The notes beneath the pieces were generated by a model, which did no database searches, was not told where the DNA came from, and was given only the letters and a program-made list of their open reading frames with translations. Source: Rhineura floridana (taxonomy: Eukaryota > Chordata > Lepidosauria > Squamata > Rhineuridae). From it: DNA of 64,000 nucleotides. Location: assembly GCF_030035675.1 (NCBI RefSeq), contig NC_084497.1, positions 25,166,455-25,230,454 of the forward strand, given 5' to 3'. Within the stretch, counting starts at the first letter, position 1, and every line of letters starts with the position of its first letter. Position numbers and translations under genes: made by a program. Shown here one piece after another: positions 1 to 11,044 of this stretch.

Positions 1-550
1 ACGCTCCTAGATAACTAGTTATGGTACTCAACTATACACAAAACAGTAGGTATATATGGACTTTCATAAGGCTTAATACAGCACTACCTGGTATGAAGCC
101 ATCATATTTTAAACTCTTTGTGTCAATCAGCTGAATCATCTAACTGATGGTTCAGCAAAGCTTAGAAAGCAAATTCCAATAGCAAAGCACTTCTCTCCAT
201 TAAAAACAAAAAACAGTATGCATTAAAAGAAATCAAACAAGTGGAAACAATCTGTTGTAAACTGCTTAGATCAACTACTCAACTCCAGCTGTGTCAGAGT
301 AAGCAGTGGGGCTCATAGCTCCGTGTAATATACAGTTTACATATATTACATAAACAGGTAATATTTTGTGCTGAAATACACACAGCTTTTGGAGCAAAAT
401 TATTATTGAGTGTCGGTGTGGATGTAGCGCTAACACAAACAATAGCTTAGCTCCCAGCAACAGAAAGGAAGAAGTGGTTGCCATTTTATCCCATGAACCA
501 GCATGCTGTTTACCTTTAAACCATAGTTGAGTTCTAACTATGGTTTAAAG

Positions 551-809
551 CAGTGATTCTCAAACGGTGCGCCCAGGCACACTGGTGCACCCTAAGAGGT
601 GGCAAGGTGTGCCTCAAATATTATGGAAGTATATTTTAAAAATGAGAAGAAACCCATTTGTATAGGGTAAGTAATAGTTTTCTATAGTTTGTTGTGTTTA
701 TTCATAGTTTAAAATATATTAATATATTTTTAATTTTGAACACGAAGTGCGCCAGAAAATATTTATGTTTTACAGTGCGCCGCAAACCAAAAAAGTTTGA
801 GAACCACTG
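551..809. mobile_element. Non-autonomous hAT element with 8-bp TSD
   Basis: The ends are imperfect inverted repeats (cagtgattctcaaac on the left, gtttgagaaccactg on the right), flanked by the same 8 bases, gtttaaag, at 543-550 and 810-817. CAG...CTG ends with an 8-bp duplication are the hAT signature. The inside is AT-rich with short copies of a gtgcgcc motif near each end and no transposase. Confidence 0.85.
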
Positions 810-1367
810 GTTTAAAGTAACACATGCACCAGCCCAGTATCACACACAGATGACTGTGATTACCAAGCTCTTCCTCCCTATTTTTTATGTTTCTGGGTTA
901 AGCATCCATACAAGTATTTTGCATTGCTGTTCCCTTATGACACACTTAAAAGAAGCCTTTCTATTAATGACTAGGTCAGTTAAGGTTTATAAATTGTTTA
1001 TAAATGGTTGTGCTCACAATGGATCTGGAAAATATCAAGCAAATTTTAGTTATTGGAAACCACGTACACTAACAAGGACAAAATGTATCTACTTAAGGCC
1101 CTCAAAATGGAAGAAGCATTTTAGCTGCAGTCCAACAATGATCTGCAGGCCACTAACCATTTTAAAACAGTCCTGATTCTCCCAAGTAGCCTAACTATGG
1201 TTTCATCCACGATATATTACCTTGCTAGAATGTGATAGTGTTGGGGTAAGGGAAGGATAATGGGGTCATTTTTATGATTTTGAAAATTTAAACACAGTTT
1301 GATTAAAAAAACGGTCATGAAAATTATTTAGAGATTTAAGCATGATAACACTCTTTAAGTAGAGTTA

Positions 1368-1640
1368 GTGATGGCCACCAATGGCTTTAAAAGATTAGAT
1401 GAATTCATGGAGGCTATGACTATCAATGGTTACTAGCCATGACAACTAGGTTCTACTTCCACTGTCTGAGGCAGTATGTCTCTGAATACCAGTTTCTGAT
1501 AATTACAAGTGGGAACAGTGCTGTTGAGCTGAGGTCCTACATTCAGGCTTCCCAGAGACATCTGGCTGGTTGCACACTGTGAGAACAGAGTGGTAAACTA
1601 GATGGGCCACTGGCCTGATCCAGCAGGCTCTTCTTATGTC
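1368..1640 (+). mobile_element. CR1 LINE 3' end
   Basis: The stretch has the typical reptile CR1 3' untranslated text, ending in ctagatgggccactggcctg then the cttcttatgt tail. It has no coding part and is 5' truncated, as most CR1 copies are. The same text recurs at 6.7, 24.1, 34.6 and 55.2-55.8 kb. Confidence 0.8.
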
Positions 1641-2844
1641 CTTGCACATGGCATTGGGACAGAATGTAAAAGCTGGGGTGGGGCATGCCTAAGAATTTTA
1701 GCATGGAAATCAACAGTACTGCTTCTAAAGAGCTGAAGACCAGGATTACAAGTTTCCCCTCCGCACCAGGATTACCAGAGGCCAAAAAGTATATTGATAT
1801 GTTTAGGAAACTGACCAAGAAGGCTCTGTTCTTGATAAGATAATGCATTGAGACATTCTGTATTTCACAATCACTGCAGCTATTGTGAGGGGGCAGGGAA
1901 AACATAAGGTCTGAGATGTACACAAGCAGGCTTTAAAACAGAATTTGTCATTTTAAGGTATATTGAACTTCGTTCTGAGGATATACTATCCTGCACAAAA
2001 AACTCTTTCAACCTTAGAGCTTATTTTTCAGAATACCTTAACAGTGGACTGAGATTCTAACTTTATATTAGAACCAGAAAACCGTCTATTTCTGTGCCAG
2101 ATCTGTCTTGAATGCACTTGAATCAGTCTGTGCCATTTCAATTAAAAAAAAACCCACATAAGATCAGTAGGTCAATTCACTTTAAAATACAGACTGAACT
2201 CATTTCTTCATCGTCACTATGTAGAACACGTTCATACAAAAGACTACGAGCACCAAGGACAAAATTTGAGACAACAGATATCTATTTTCATTAGCAATCA
2301 GAGGAGATACCCTTGAGACAGCTGCTGTGCCTGAAATTTTTAGTATGTTTATTGACCAGTCACCTTATATGATGAGCCTCTATTTAACTTAATAGAGACT
2401 ATTATAACAAGGTAAGAAATTGCATACATTTATCTTGCTTTAAATCCTGTAAGGGCAGCCTGCACTATTGCTAAAAATAATTAACTAGACATCTTAAGTG
2501 ATTAGGCTAACATACTGTCCTCGTTATCATGTAAACTAAACAATCATTTAGCATTACATGGATGAGCCTCCTAGAACCCAAGCGAAGTGATGTTTAGTTC
2601 CACTTTCAAAGAAGCATTTTGTATGAGTTGATGTTTACATCTACAACAGTTAAGCAAGCCAGCTTTTTTCACTTACTCCACAGATATTATGCTCCAGTTC
2701 AATTGGCTGACATAATTGTTATCAAACTGGAAAGGGTTCAGAGAGGCACTAATATTCATTTATGGTGGGAATGATGATTAAAATTATTGGACAGTATGTA
2801 GTCAACCCCCTCCCTCCAAGCTTGTTATCTAGTTTTGACAACTT

Positions 2845-3022
2845 CAAAAAAAATGTAAATGTACTGCCTTCCAGTCGATTCCGACTTATCGCGACCCTAT
2901 GAATAGGGCGACCCTATGAATAGGGTTTTCATGAGGCTGAGAGGCAGTGACTGGCCCAAGGTCACCCAGTGAGCTTCATGGCTATGCGGCAATTCGAACC
3001 CTGGTCTCCCAGGTCGTAGACC
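2845..3022 (-). mobile_element. Sauria/Squam-type tRNA SINE, Bov-B-like tail
   Basis: On the minus strand it reads from a tRNA B-box-like segment (ggttcgaa...) through the body with ccttgggccagtcactgcc to the gacc/agtcgg tail shared with Bov-B LINEs. The tRNA A-box part is missing. The tail carries a short internal duplication of the element 'cgaccctatgaataggg'. Confidence 0.85.
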
Positions 3023-3194
3023 TAAATTCAAGAAAGGAATAATATTTATGCTTGTTACAACCACACGAATACCATTTTGCCACAATGAAAAACCACTGCC
3101 GACCAAAGACCTCTGATAGAAAACATTACATCCGTAGCCACTGCGGAAAAGTTAACTCATCAAATTAATTTATCTAAGGGACAATTTAAAAAAA

Positions 3195-3505
3195 GATTCA
3201 TTTTTCTTAGAATCCAACTAAGTTTTACTCAGAGGAAGCCCATGATTAATGGACCCAAGTTAGTCATGTCCATCAATTTCACAACATGGGAGACCAGGTT
3301 TCGAATCCCCACACAGCCATGAAGCTCACTGGGTGACCTTGGGCCAGTCACTGCCTCTCAGCCTCAGAGGGAGGCAATGGTAAATCCCCTCTGAATACCG
3401 CTTACCATGAAAACCCTATTTATAGGGTAGCCATAAGTCAGGATTGACTCGAAGGCAGTCCATTTCACTCTGAGCAGAATTAGCACTGGATACAACCCAA
3501 AAGAC
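3195..3505. mobile_element. Palindromic MITE-like repeat split by a SINE
   Basis: Positions 3,195-3,276 and 3,472-3,505 are two parts of one dispersed palindromic repeat, with arms related to ctcagagtagacccattgaa and an end reading attggatacaac. The same repeat is at 6.5, 35.8, 51.3, 52.5 and 53.24 kb. A SINE sits between the two parts. Confidence 0.6.
3277..3471 (+). mobile_element. Sauria/Squam-type tRNA SINE inserted in a MITE
   Basis: It begins in the B-box region (gggagaccaggtttcgaatc), has the accttgggccagtcactgcc body, and ends with agtccatttca. The bases atttcac occur at both junctions, consistent with a short target duplication inside the surrounding palindromic repeat. Confidence 0.85.
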
Positions 3506-5910
3506 TCTGCAGGACACCCCAATCATGGTATACACACATTTGGAACAAAGCCTAATTAACAACCTAATATGACAAAAATCTATTGTGGAAACAAACGGAG
3601 GTCTCCTCATCCAACAATATCTCACAAGAATAATGTGATTATTCTGCTTGTAATTCTGTTGCACCCTTTAAGAAAATGATTGATGTTTCTAACAGTTCTA
3701 TGCCAACATTCTCGGCAATCCTGCAAGATATTTGGGTATCCATATATAAAAATATTTTGTTTAGTTTTGTAATGCCATTTGTTACCACAAATTTAAAAAA
3801 CAAGCAAAACCCAGCTTCACAGGCCATTGTTTGAAGTTAGTTGGCTTGGCAACTGCTGTTTGTTATAAATCATGATTACTAGTTTGTATGGAACCCTAAG
3901 CTGTATTTCTCTCAGCACAAGATAAACTGGGCAGAAGTCCTCCCAGACATGCAGTGGGTCAAAGGCAAGTGTCCGACACTTCACTCAGGCCCATCCACAT
4001 AGCACTAAATGTGGCTTACCATTATGCACTAACGTAGCCATTGCCATTTCAATTGTCTAGGTAAGTGAAGAAGATGGAGAAAAAAGTGGAAAAATGTGTT
4101 CCCCTTCAAATAAAAGGAAAAGGCCAACTAACTGGTTAATTCAGTTTATCAAAAGACCAATACTAATATGCTTGGACTGGCCTTTGGGGTTTAAATCAGG
4201 ATTCGAAAAGTAAAAAATATATTTTAATAAATCAGCCAGCAATTCAAAGGCAACAGCAAATGCCAATGCTGCTGTATTGGGGGGGGGGGGAATAACAGAA
4301 AACATACTACCTTTCTTGCAAGTGCATTTAACTTAGTTCTTATGGTTGAAGATTATTTTTTAACAGTCATTAGGATGTACGGTGGTGGCAGCTGAAAAAG
4401 GCATCATATCATGGAAGCAAAAGATCCATTTTATTGCTTTGGAGATTTCCAGATTCTTTTTATTATATGCCACAGCGAGGCCTGTATTGTCCCAGTGGCT
4501 TAGCGCTATTGAGATGCAGTCCAAAACGACCAAGGTTGTTTGACAGGGAAAAGGTGAGGAAATATAAAATGCCTTTGATTCATTCTGTTGGGAGTGCTGC
4601 TTTTACTACCCATTGTAAGCAACTGGAGTAGCATAAATCAAATCTTAACTATAGGAATCTGCTTTATATCAAATCAGATCACAGGTCCAACAAACTGGAA
4701 AGATATCCATACCAGTCAATAATGTGGCAAATCCATATTATTGGGAGTACAGAAACCAAGATATTAGTCCACGTTACTGGGAAAGACCTTTTTCATGTGC
4801 AGATGGGGGCTCCTATCATCTGGCCCATTTCAAAACGCAATATTCCAAAAGTTAGGTGCCCCCTTTTCAACCAAAACACAAACTGGGAAAGTACCAAAGG
4901 CTTTATAGCTTGTTGTCTCACATCTGGCAAATTGTGCAAGCCGCTTCCTGTTTAGAGCAGGCGTTTCCAACAGCTCGCTTTCCTGTGACGCAGAAGGCCT
5001 TTGTGCATATTATGTATATTGGGAAAACAGAATAAGGGCTCTGAGCACTCTTAGGAAATGCTGTTTAAAAACCATCCGCTTCTTCTGCTCTGAAAAAGAT
5101 TTGATTGGTTCATTCTAGTTGAATCAATATTTTGATTAGGAATGACCCCAATTCCTGACAGGCAAGAAAAGAGGAAAAGGAACTCCAGGTGCTAGAAATG
5201 TAGTTTAGCGTAAGTACAATGTACTGACATATATATTAATACAAAATTTCTAATAAAACAAATGGAAAACAAAACTCCTTAAAAAAAATAGCAAGACAAT
5301 TCCCCCACAGAAAAATAATTTCAAACAGACAGAAGTCTGATTAGCACAACTCAAAATATAACCAAAAGGTTATATGCATAAATATCACAATAATCAGTAT
5401 GCAAACATACATAAGTAAATAAAGAACAATTCTCACATCCAAGGTATACTGCAATAACTCCTGATGGAAAAAGCATCCAAAGTGAAGTGTTTCATATCCG
5501 CTTGGACCAATCAGTTGATATTAATAAGATAGAATTCTAAAGAAAAAAAGTTTCACCAGATGCAATGTTTAAGGCTAATCAAATGCAATGAAACAGGACT
5601 TTTAACCCTATGCCAGCATAAAAGTTCCTGAACCTAAATAAATAGGAAGTAGATAGGCATCTGTCTGAATGGCCGCCTTTAGAACTAAGCACTAGGTAAC
5701 AATAATTTGTGGGCAAAACATTACTTGTTTTGTTACATAGCAGAGCTAACACTATAATCCTGGTCTATCAAAATCATTCTGTTCTAGACACTGGCTGAAT
5801 TGTAAAATCACTGGCTAGCATGCTTGACATGTGCAAGTGAGAGGGTGTTCTGTATAGCTATCCCAATAAAAAGGATATAAAAAGGATAATCATTATGTTT
5901 TTTCTAAAGC
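3506..5910. other. No gene or clear repeat seen
   Basis: This AT-rich stretch contains only short open frames without recognisable domains and a G homopolymer near 4,280. I see no splice-bounded coding segment and no repeat family shared with the rest of the window. Confidence 0.5.
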
Positions 5911-6045
5911 AGAGGTAGGGGAACTTGTCTCTCTGCAGATGCTGTTGGACTACAACTCCTATCAACTCTGACAATTGGCCATGCAGGCTCAGGCTGATAA
6001 GAGTTAGGAGTCCAAGAACATTAGGACCAGAGGCTTCCTGCCCAT
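5911..6045. mobile_element. Degraded palindromic hAT MITE
   Basis: The text gttggactacaactcctatc and its inverted counterpart around 5,985-6,025 match the abundant palindromic hAT MITE of this window. Flanks ttctaaag (left) and ttttaaag (right) could be a diverged target duplication. The right end is eroded. Confidence 0.6.
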
Positions 6046-6274
6046 TTTAAAGGTTCCGGATATTTGAAGAAATCCTCACACAGTACTAACAATCCTACCT
6101 TATCTTTAAATGCAGAACAAAGAATGCTTTAAGACTGTATGTGCCTTTCCCTTTCCGCCTCCAAGTAACTAGGCTAATGACATTTCTTCTTTGATAACAA
6201 CCTGAAATGTGGATTGTGATAAAACAAAAGTAATCTATGTATCACACACAGAGAACTAATGGGACACACACTGC

Positions 6275-6490
6275 ATTCATATTTATTTTAATTATATTTG
6301 AGGTAGGTTAGGGCAGAAGAGTTACATTATACAGACATCCCAAGGCAGGTTACAACAGCCCAGCATTAAAAACAATTGAAAACAACCAGAATCACAAAAT
6401 AGGTTGAGTCCTAAAAAAATACACCTCAGGCGTCAAAGGCCAGCTAAATGTGTCTTCAGCATTCACCTAAAGCTGTACAGCGAGGTTGCC
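6275..6490 (-). mobile_element. LINE 3' end, L2-like
   Basis: On the minus strand a degraded LINE C-terminal segment is followed by an AT-rich 3' region and a terminal 'aaata' stretch. The call rests on general likeness to the other LINE 3' ends in the window. Confidence 0.4.
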
Positions 6491-6491
6491 A

Positions 6492-6612
6492 GATGCACCA
6501 CAGTCCTAAGTCCTACTCAGAGTAGACCCACTGAAATTAATGGGCCTTAGTTATATCCCTTAATGTCAATGGGTCTCCTCTGAGCAAGACTAACATTAGA
6601 TACAACACTTAG
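6492..6612. mobile_element. Palindromic MITE-like repeat
   Basis: The two arms ctcagagtagacccactgaa and ccttaatgtcaatgggtctcc are approximate inverted copies, followed by attagatacaac. It is the same dispersed family as at 3.2 and 35.8 kb. Confidence 0.6.
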
Positions 6613-6692
6613 CCTGGCTTACAAAGACTCAAGTAGACTCGACCCTGCTGTGCTAAAACTATAGTGTTACATTTGAACTGGGCCAGTGATTT

Positions 6693-7150
6693 AAGAACAT
6701 AAGAAGAGCCTCCTGGATCAGGCCAGTGGCCCATCTAGTCCAGCATCCTGTTCTCACGGTGGCCAACCAGGTGCCTGGGGGAAGCCCGCAAGCAGGACCC
6801 GAGTGCAAGAACACTCTCCCCTCCTGAGGCTTCCGGCAACTGGTTTTCAGAAGCATGCTGCCTCTGACTAGGGTGGCACAGCACAGCCATCATGGCTAGT
6901 AGCCATTGATAGCCCTGTCCTCCATGAATTTGTCTAATCTTCTTTTAAAGCCATCCAAGCTGGTGGCCATTACTGCGTCTTGTGGGAGCAAATTCCATAG
7001 TTTAACTATGCGCTGAGTAAAGAAGTACTTCCTTTTGTCTGTCCTGAATGTTCCAACATTCAGCTTCTTTGAATGTCCACGAGTTCTAGTATTATGAGGG
7101 AGAAGAACTTTTCTCTATCCACTTTCTCAATGCCATGCATTGAGGTGTAT
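6693..7150 (-). mobile_element. CR1 LINE 3' untranslated region
   Basis: Read on the minus strand this is a long CR1 3' UTR that ends at 6,693 with the gatgggccactggcctgatc tail. It includes the conserved interior about rejoining after 'tttaaaagaagattagacaa'. No ORF is retained. Confidence 0.8.
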
Positions 7151-9139
7151 TTTTTTTGTACCCAGGAAAGTCAGCTCATGCAAGAAGTCTTATGAAGCTT
7201 CTATTAAAATCTAATAATGTGTCTTATTACTGAGTGTGGCAGTTTGGACAACTGTATTTTGACTGGTATTCCATTGCTATAATATGCTACGTAATTCTTC
7301 ATTCTTCTGTAAGTGACATCAAAGAATTCTTGGAATAGAAAGCAACCTTCAAGTCTTGATCCAGAGTGCAACGGTAAGTGCTCCCATAACATGTACTGCA
7401 GTATGCTCCTGGACCTAGACCTTCACTAGTATTGGTTCCAAGAAACTCCATTACTAAAGGATCATTCTCCAGCAGAGATATCTCTAGTAGACAGAACCAT
7501 TATATGCAATCATCATTTCAGAAGCGTTTATTATCAGGGATGGAGAACCTTTTTCTGCTGAGGGCTGCATTCCCTTGGTAGTGATTTCTTGTGGGCTACA
7601 TGCCTGCAGTGGGGGGGGGAGGCAGAACAACATCCCCCCTCAAGATAATCATTAACCCACTCTCTTCCTCTCTCATATAATGTAAAGAAATTGCTGACTA
7701 CAGGGAGATTGATACAACTGCAAAGCTTCTAGAAAGGCAATGTACTGCCTAGTATTGCATTTATTTATTTACCCTGCATTAGTTACTCGAGGCTCAGTGA
7801 AATTTTAGTGTTAGATGCTGTCGCTTTTCAAAACTCAGAAAGCCTTGCAAAGGGCTGCATGCTCTGGAGACTGCCTGCCTGCTCAGTAGAGCCTCACAGG
7901 TAATTGAGGCTGCATAAATCCTGAGTGAACGCAAAGTATCTTTCAGAAGCAAAGGCACAGAACAAGATTACAACACTGGGTTAACTAGAATTCAGATAGG
8001 TGCTGCTGTACAGACATCAAACTGAAGGAGAGCAGATTGGCTATAAATGTAAAATTACCTGTGTATCATAATGACAGCAGAATTTCTCATTTCAAAACAT
8101 TTTGCAGCAAGGATAAAACTGCATCCTACTACACTAAGCCTCTGGCTAGTGCTTGACAAACACCAACAGTGGCTCATGATCACAAGTTACCTAAGCAAAG
8201 TAAAATTCCTCTATCATCTTGTTTGCAGCTGTACAGGAGACCATATTGTAGCCTCCAGCTATTGTTTCTGCTGAAAATGAGATTCCAGAGCCATGCATTT
8301 GTCAAACTCTACCCATCTTCTTGAGCCAGTGGTGCCACCCTTGATACTGCAGTTTTGCAGCTGCTGGCCTCCTACCTGGCTTGTGCTACAATGCAGTCTT
8401 AGCTCTTAAGTCTGTTGGGCCCCTTTGAGCTACCATCACCAATACCTATTTGTTGCTTGTAGGGCGGGATGAATCAATTAATAAATAAATAAATATTTCT
8501 CCAACAAGCAGCAAGACATCTGTATGTATTTATACCTGCTTATCAGTTGCCAAAATTCAGGCGAATCAAGAGAAGGTGAAACTTATAACCAGAGAGAAAT
8601 CTTTTAAGCATAGCATGTATTAAAATTAGAAAGCTAATACACCTCCTTTCCATAAAGATCTTTTTGGGACAGCAGTAGACTTAAAAGACTGCCAGGATTT
8701 AGCCACTGTAAGTATGCACTGTAAGATCTGCCCGCTTAGGTTCTTTTATGCTACTAAGGTCGCTCACAGCACAAATCTAGGACTTTTTCATAAAACTGAA
8801 TAAATGAGCTTAAAAACAAGGCAGTGACATCTATATTTCAAATGTTTAGATAAGAACTCCAATTGCTGCTTCATGCAAGAACACTTGCCATTAGTTTAAG
8901 TCACTTGTGAAAGTAACAGCTAAGTCCAGTGTTAAACAGTGAGATTCAACTGGCATTCTCCCATGACATCCTATGAACTTAATTTGCCAAGATCTCAATA
9001 ATAAGTGGAACCAGTTAGAAACGGTAAGATATAAACATACTGATTGGTCAGGTCATGCGTCAGCCATAATAAACCTAGGACTTAGTAACCTGCACATAAA
9101 ACCGAGGACTGCACATGATTTCCTATAAACATTATGACC
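7151..9139. other. Mostly unannotated intron sequence
   Basis: No coding exon is visible. A hAT-like left end (cagggatggagaacctttttc) begins near 7,535, and an L2-like tail with repeated aata sits near 8,465-8,502. The rest is unrecognised. Confidence 0.4.
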
Positions 9140-9414
9140 TTCGACATGCCCCTTCCCTGAACGTATTCCGCCAGGCTTTGAAGACCTGGCTCTTCAGACA
9201 GGCCTTTGGGACTTCCGGGGAGGGTTAAATTTTTACGACCAATAGCCTACTACTCTGTACTGGAACTGTTTTATTGTTTTATTGTTATATTGTATTTTAT
9301 GATGTATTTTATTATGATGTAATGTATTGTTGTTAAATTGTACGTCGCCTAGAGTGGCCATTGGCCAGATAGGCGACCCACAAATTAAATTATTATTATT
9401 ATTATTATTATTAA
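9140..9414 (+). mobile_element. L2-type LINE 3' end
   Basis: The start encodes the usual C-terminal LINE text (FRQAFKTWLFRQAF-like). An AT-rich 3' UTR and the terminal 'cgcctagagtggcca' hairpin region follow, ending in a run of att repeats. Confidence 0.75.
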
Positions 9415-11044
9415 ACAAATGGCTGATCTTTGATCAAGCACCTCCTGTCAACAGTTACCAATTCCTATCTCTTCATCATACCAGCCATTATAAATTCTGT
9501 TCTATGTGAATATTATTAACCACCAATACATATTTATATATCTCTTCAAAAACTATTGTTCAGATCCAGGACCCATCTTATGCCCTAACTGCAACAAGGG
9601 GCCAACATTGTTCAATTCTTTCAATGTACCTGTAATAAGAATCCAGTATTATTCTTTTATGTACAGATGGGCTAAGGCAGATAGAAAGTTGCTCAACTAA
9701 AGCCACTTAGCGATTTCAAGTCTCACCTCAGCTGTGAACAGGGATCTCTTCAATTCCCACTCTTATCTATCATACTACTAGCAAAACCATGAGAGTTGCA
9801 TACGGTTATAATTTAGATGTAAAGAACTTTCATCTTCTCATGCAACAAGTTATCAGCCAAAAAAGCTTTGCAAATCAAGTTAGCAAATTAGAACATCACT
9901 GGGTCTAAAAGTAAACCAATATTTACTTCTAAAGAAATATTTATAGAGCACTGGCCATGTTAATATATACACATTTTTCATGAACTTTCAACATGAGTGT
10001 CTTTTAAGATCTCATAAACGCCTTTCTTAAAAATGCAGCAAAATATAGTATTGTAATATTCTAGCTCAAAAAATAAGGCCAGAATTTTACAAATTATTAA
10101 AATAATGACTTGCGAAGTATGTTTAGGATGGGAACATTTTATGTTAACAGTCTTAAATTAAAAACTGTTCATTTTATCCATATCTTTTTCATGTATGGAA
10201 GGTATTCTTAGTTTACTTTTGAAAGAGTGTGCAACAAAAGTTTGGCCATTTGAATCGAGCCTTTGAAGCAGCTAACTTGTCATTAGAAGGCAAAGTAAAA
10301 ATTATTATCTCAGGAAAATAGCCTGATTGCTACACAAGCTCACGTCCCTTGTCATTCACTAATAAATGTATAAAAATTCTAGATTACCTCTTTTTTGCAA
10401 ATATCTTTGATGCTTCAAAAAAAGGGTATCACAGAAAGCCCATTTAACAGATTTCCATAAATTTGGCAATCATAGTCAAATTAGCAGTAACAGCAAAATA
10501 CGTTTTTAAGTCAGCTAATAGTCTTATACATTTCACCTTTCAGTAATGTGCTCCTCAGTTAATATAACACAACCTAAGCACTCCACCAGTAGAGCACCCT
10601 GTCATTTCATTGGGGTACTCATAACAGCTCAGCAGAGCATGCTTTGCAATTGTTTAAATCAGGAACTATCAAAGTTTGCCACAAGTGACTCCTCAAACTG
10701 TGTGCGTGTGCACAGAGAAGTTTTGAACTTATTCATGTATTCAGAAACTCCACTGTGTACTCAACTAGAATTTGGGAAAGTATCACAGCCTGGTTTCCTG
10801 ACAGAGAGCTTAACCGTCAAATTTAAGAACTAGAGAGATGCCTTTTCTCCAAAGTACAGCAACACCACCTAAAAAAACCTGAAGTACTTAGAGACATATC
10901 CTTGCTGAAAAAATTACAATTTTGCCACAGCTCACTTTGTTTGTAACAGCCATCACCATTTCTAAAATGACCAGGAGCTTGCCTTTAGACCTTAATGCCA
11001 TAGAGAATGCACACTACTCTTTAAAACAGCCTGCTAAAGTGCAA
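9415..11044. other. No gene or clear repeat seen
   Basis: AT-rich intron-like sequence without domains, splice-bounded coding segments or a repeat family I can name. Confidence 0.45.

Noticed and set aside
694-1176. 160-codon plus-strand frame
   Set aside because: It begins inside a hAT element and runs into unique AT-rich DNA with no domain or splice support.
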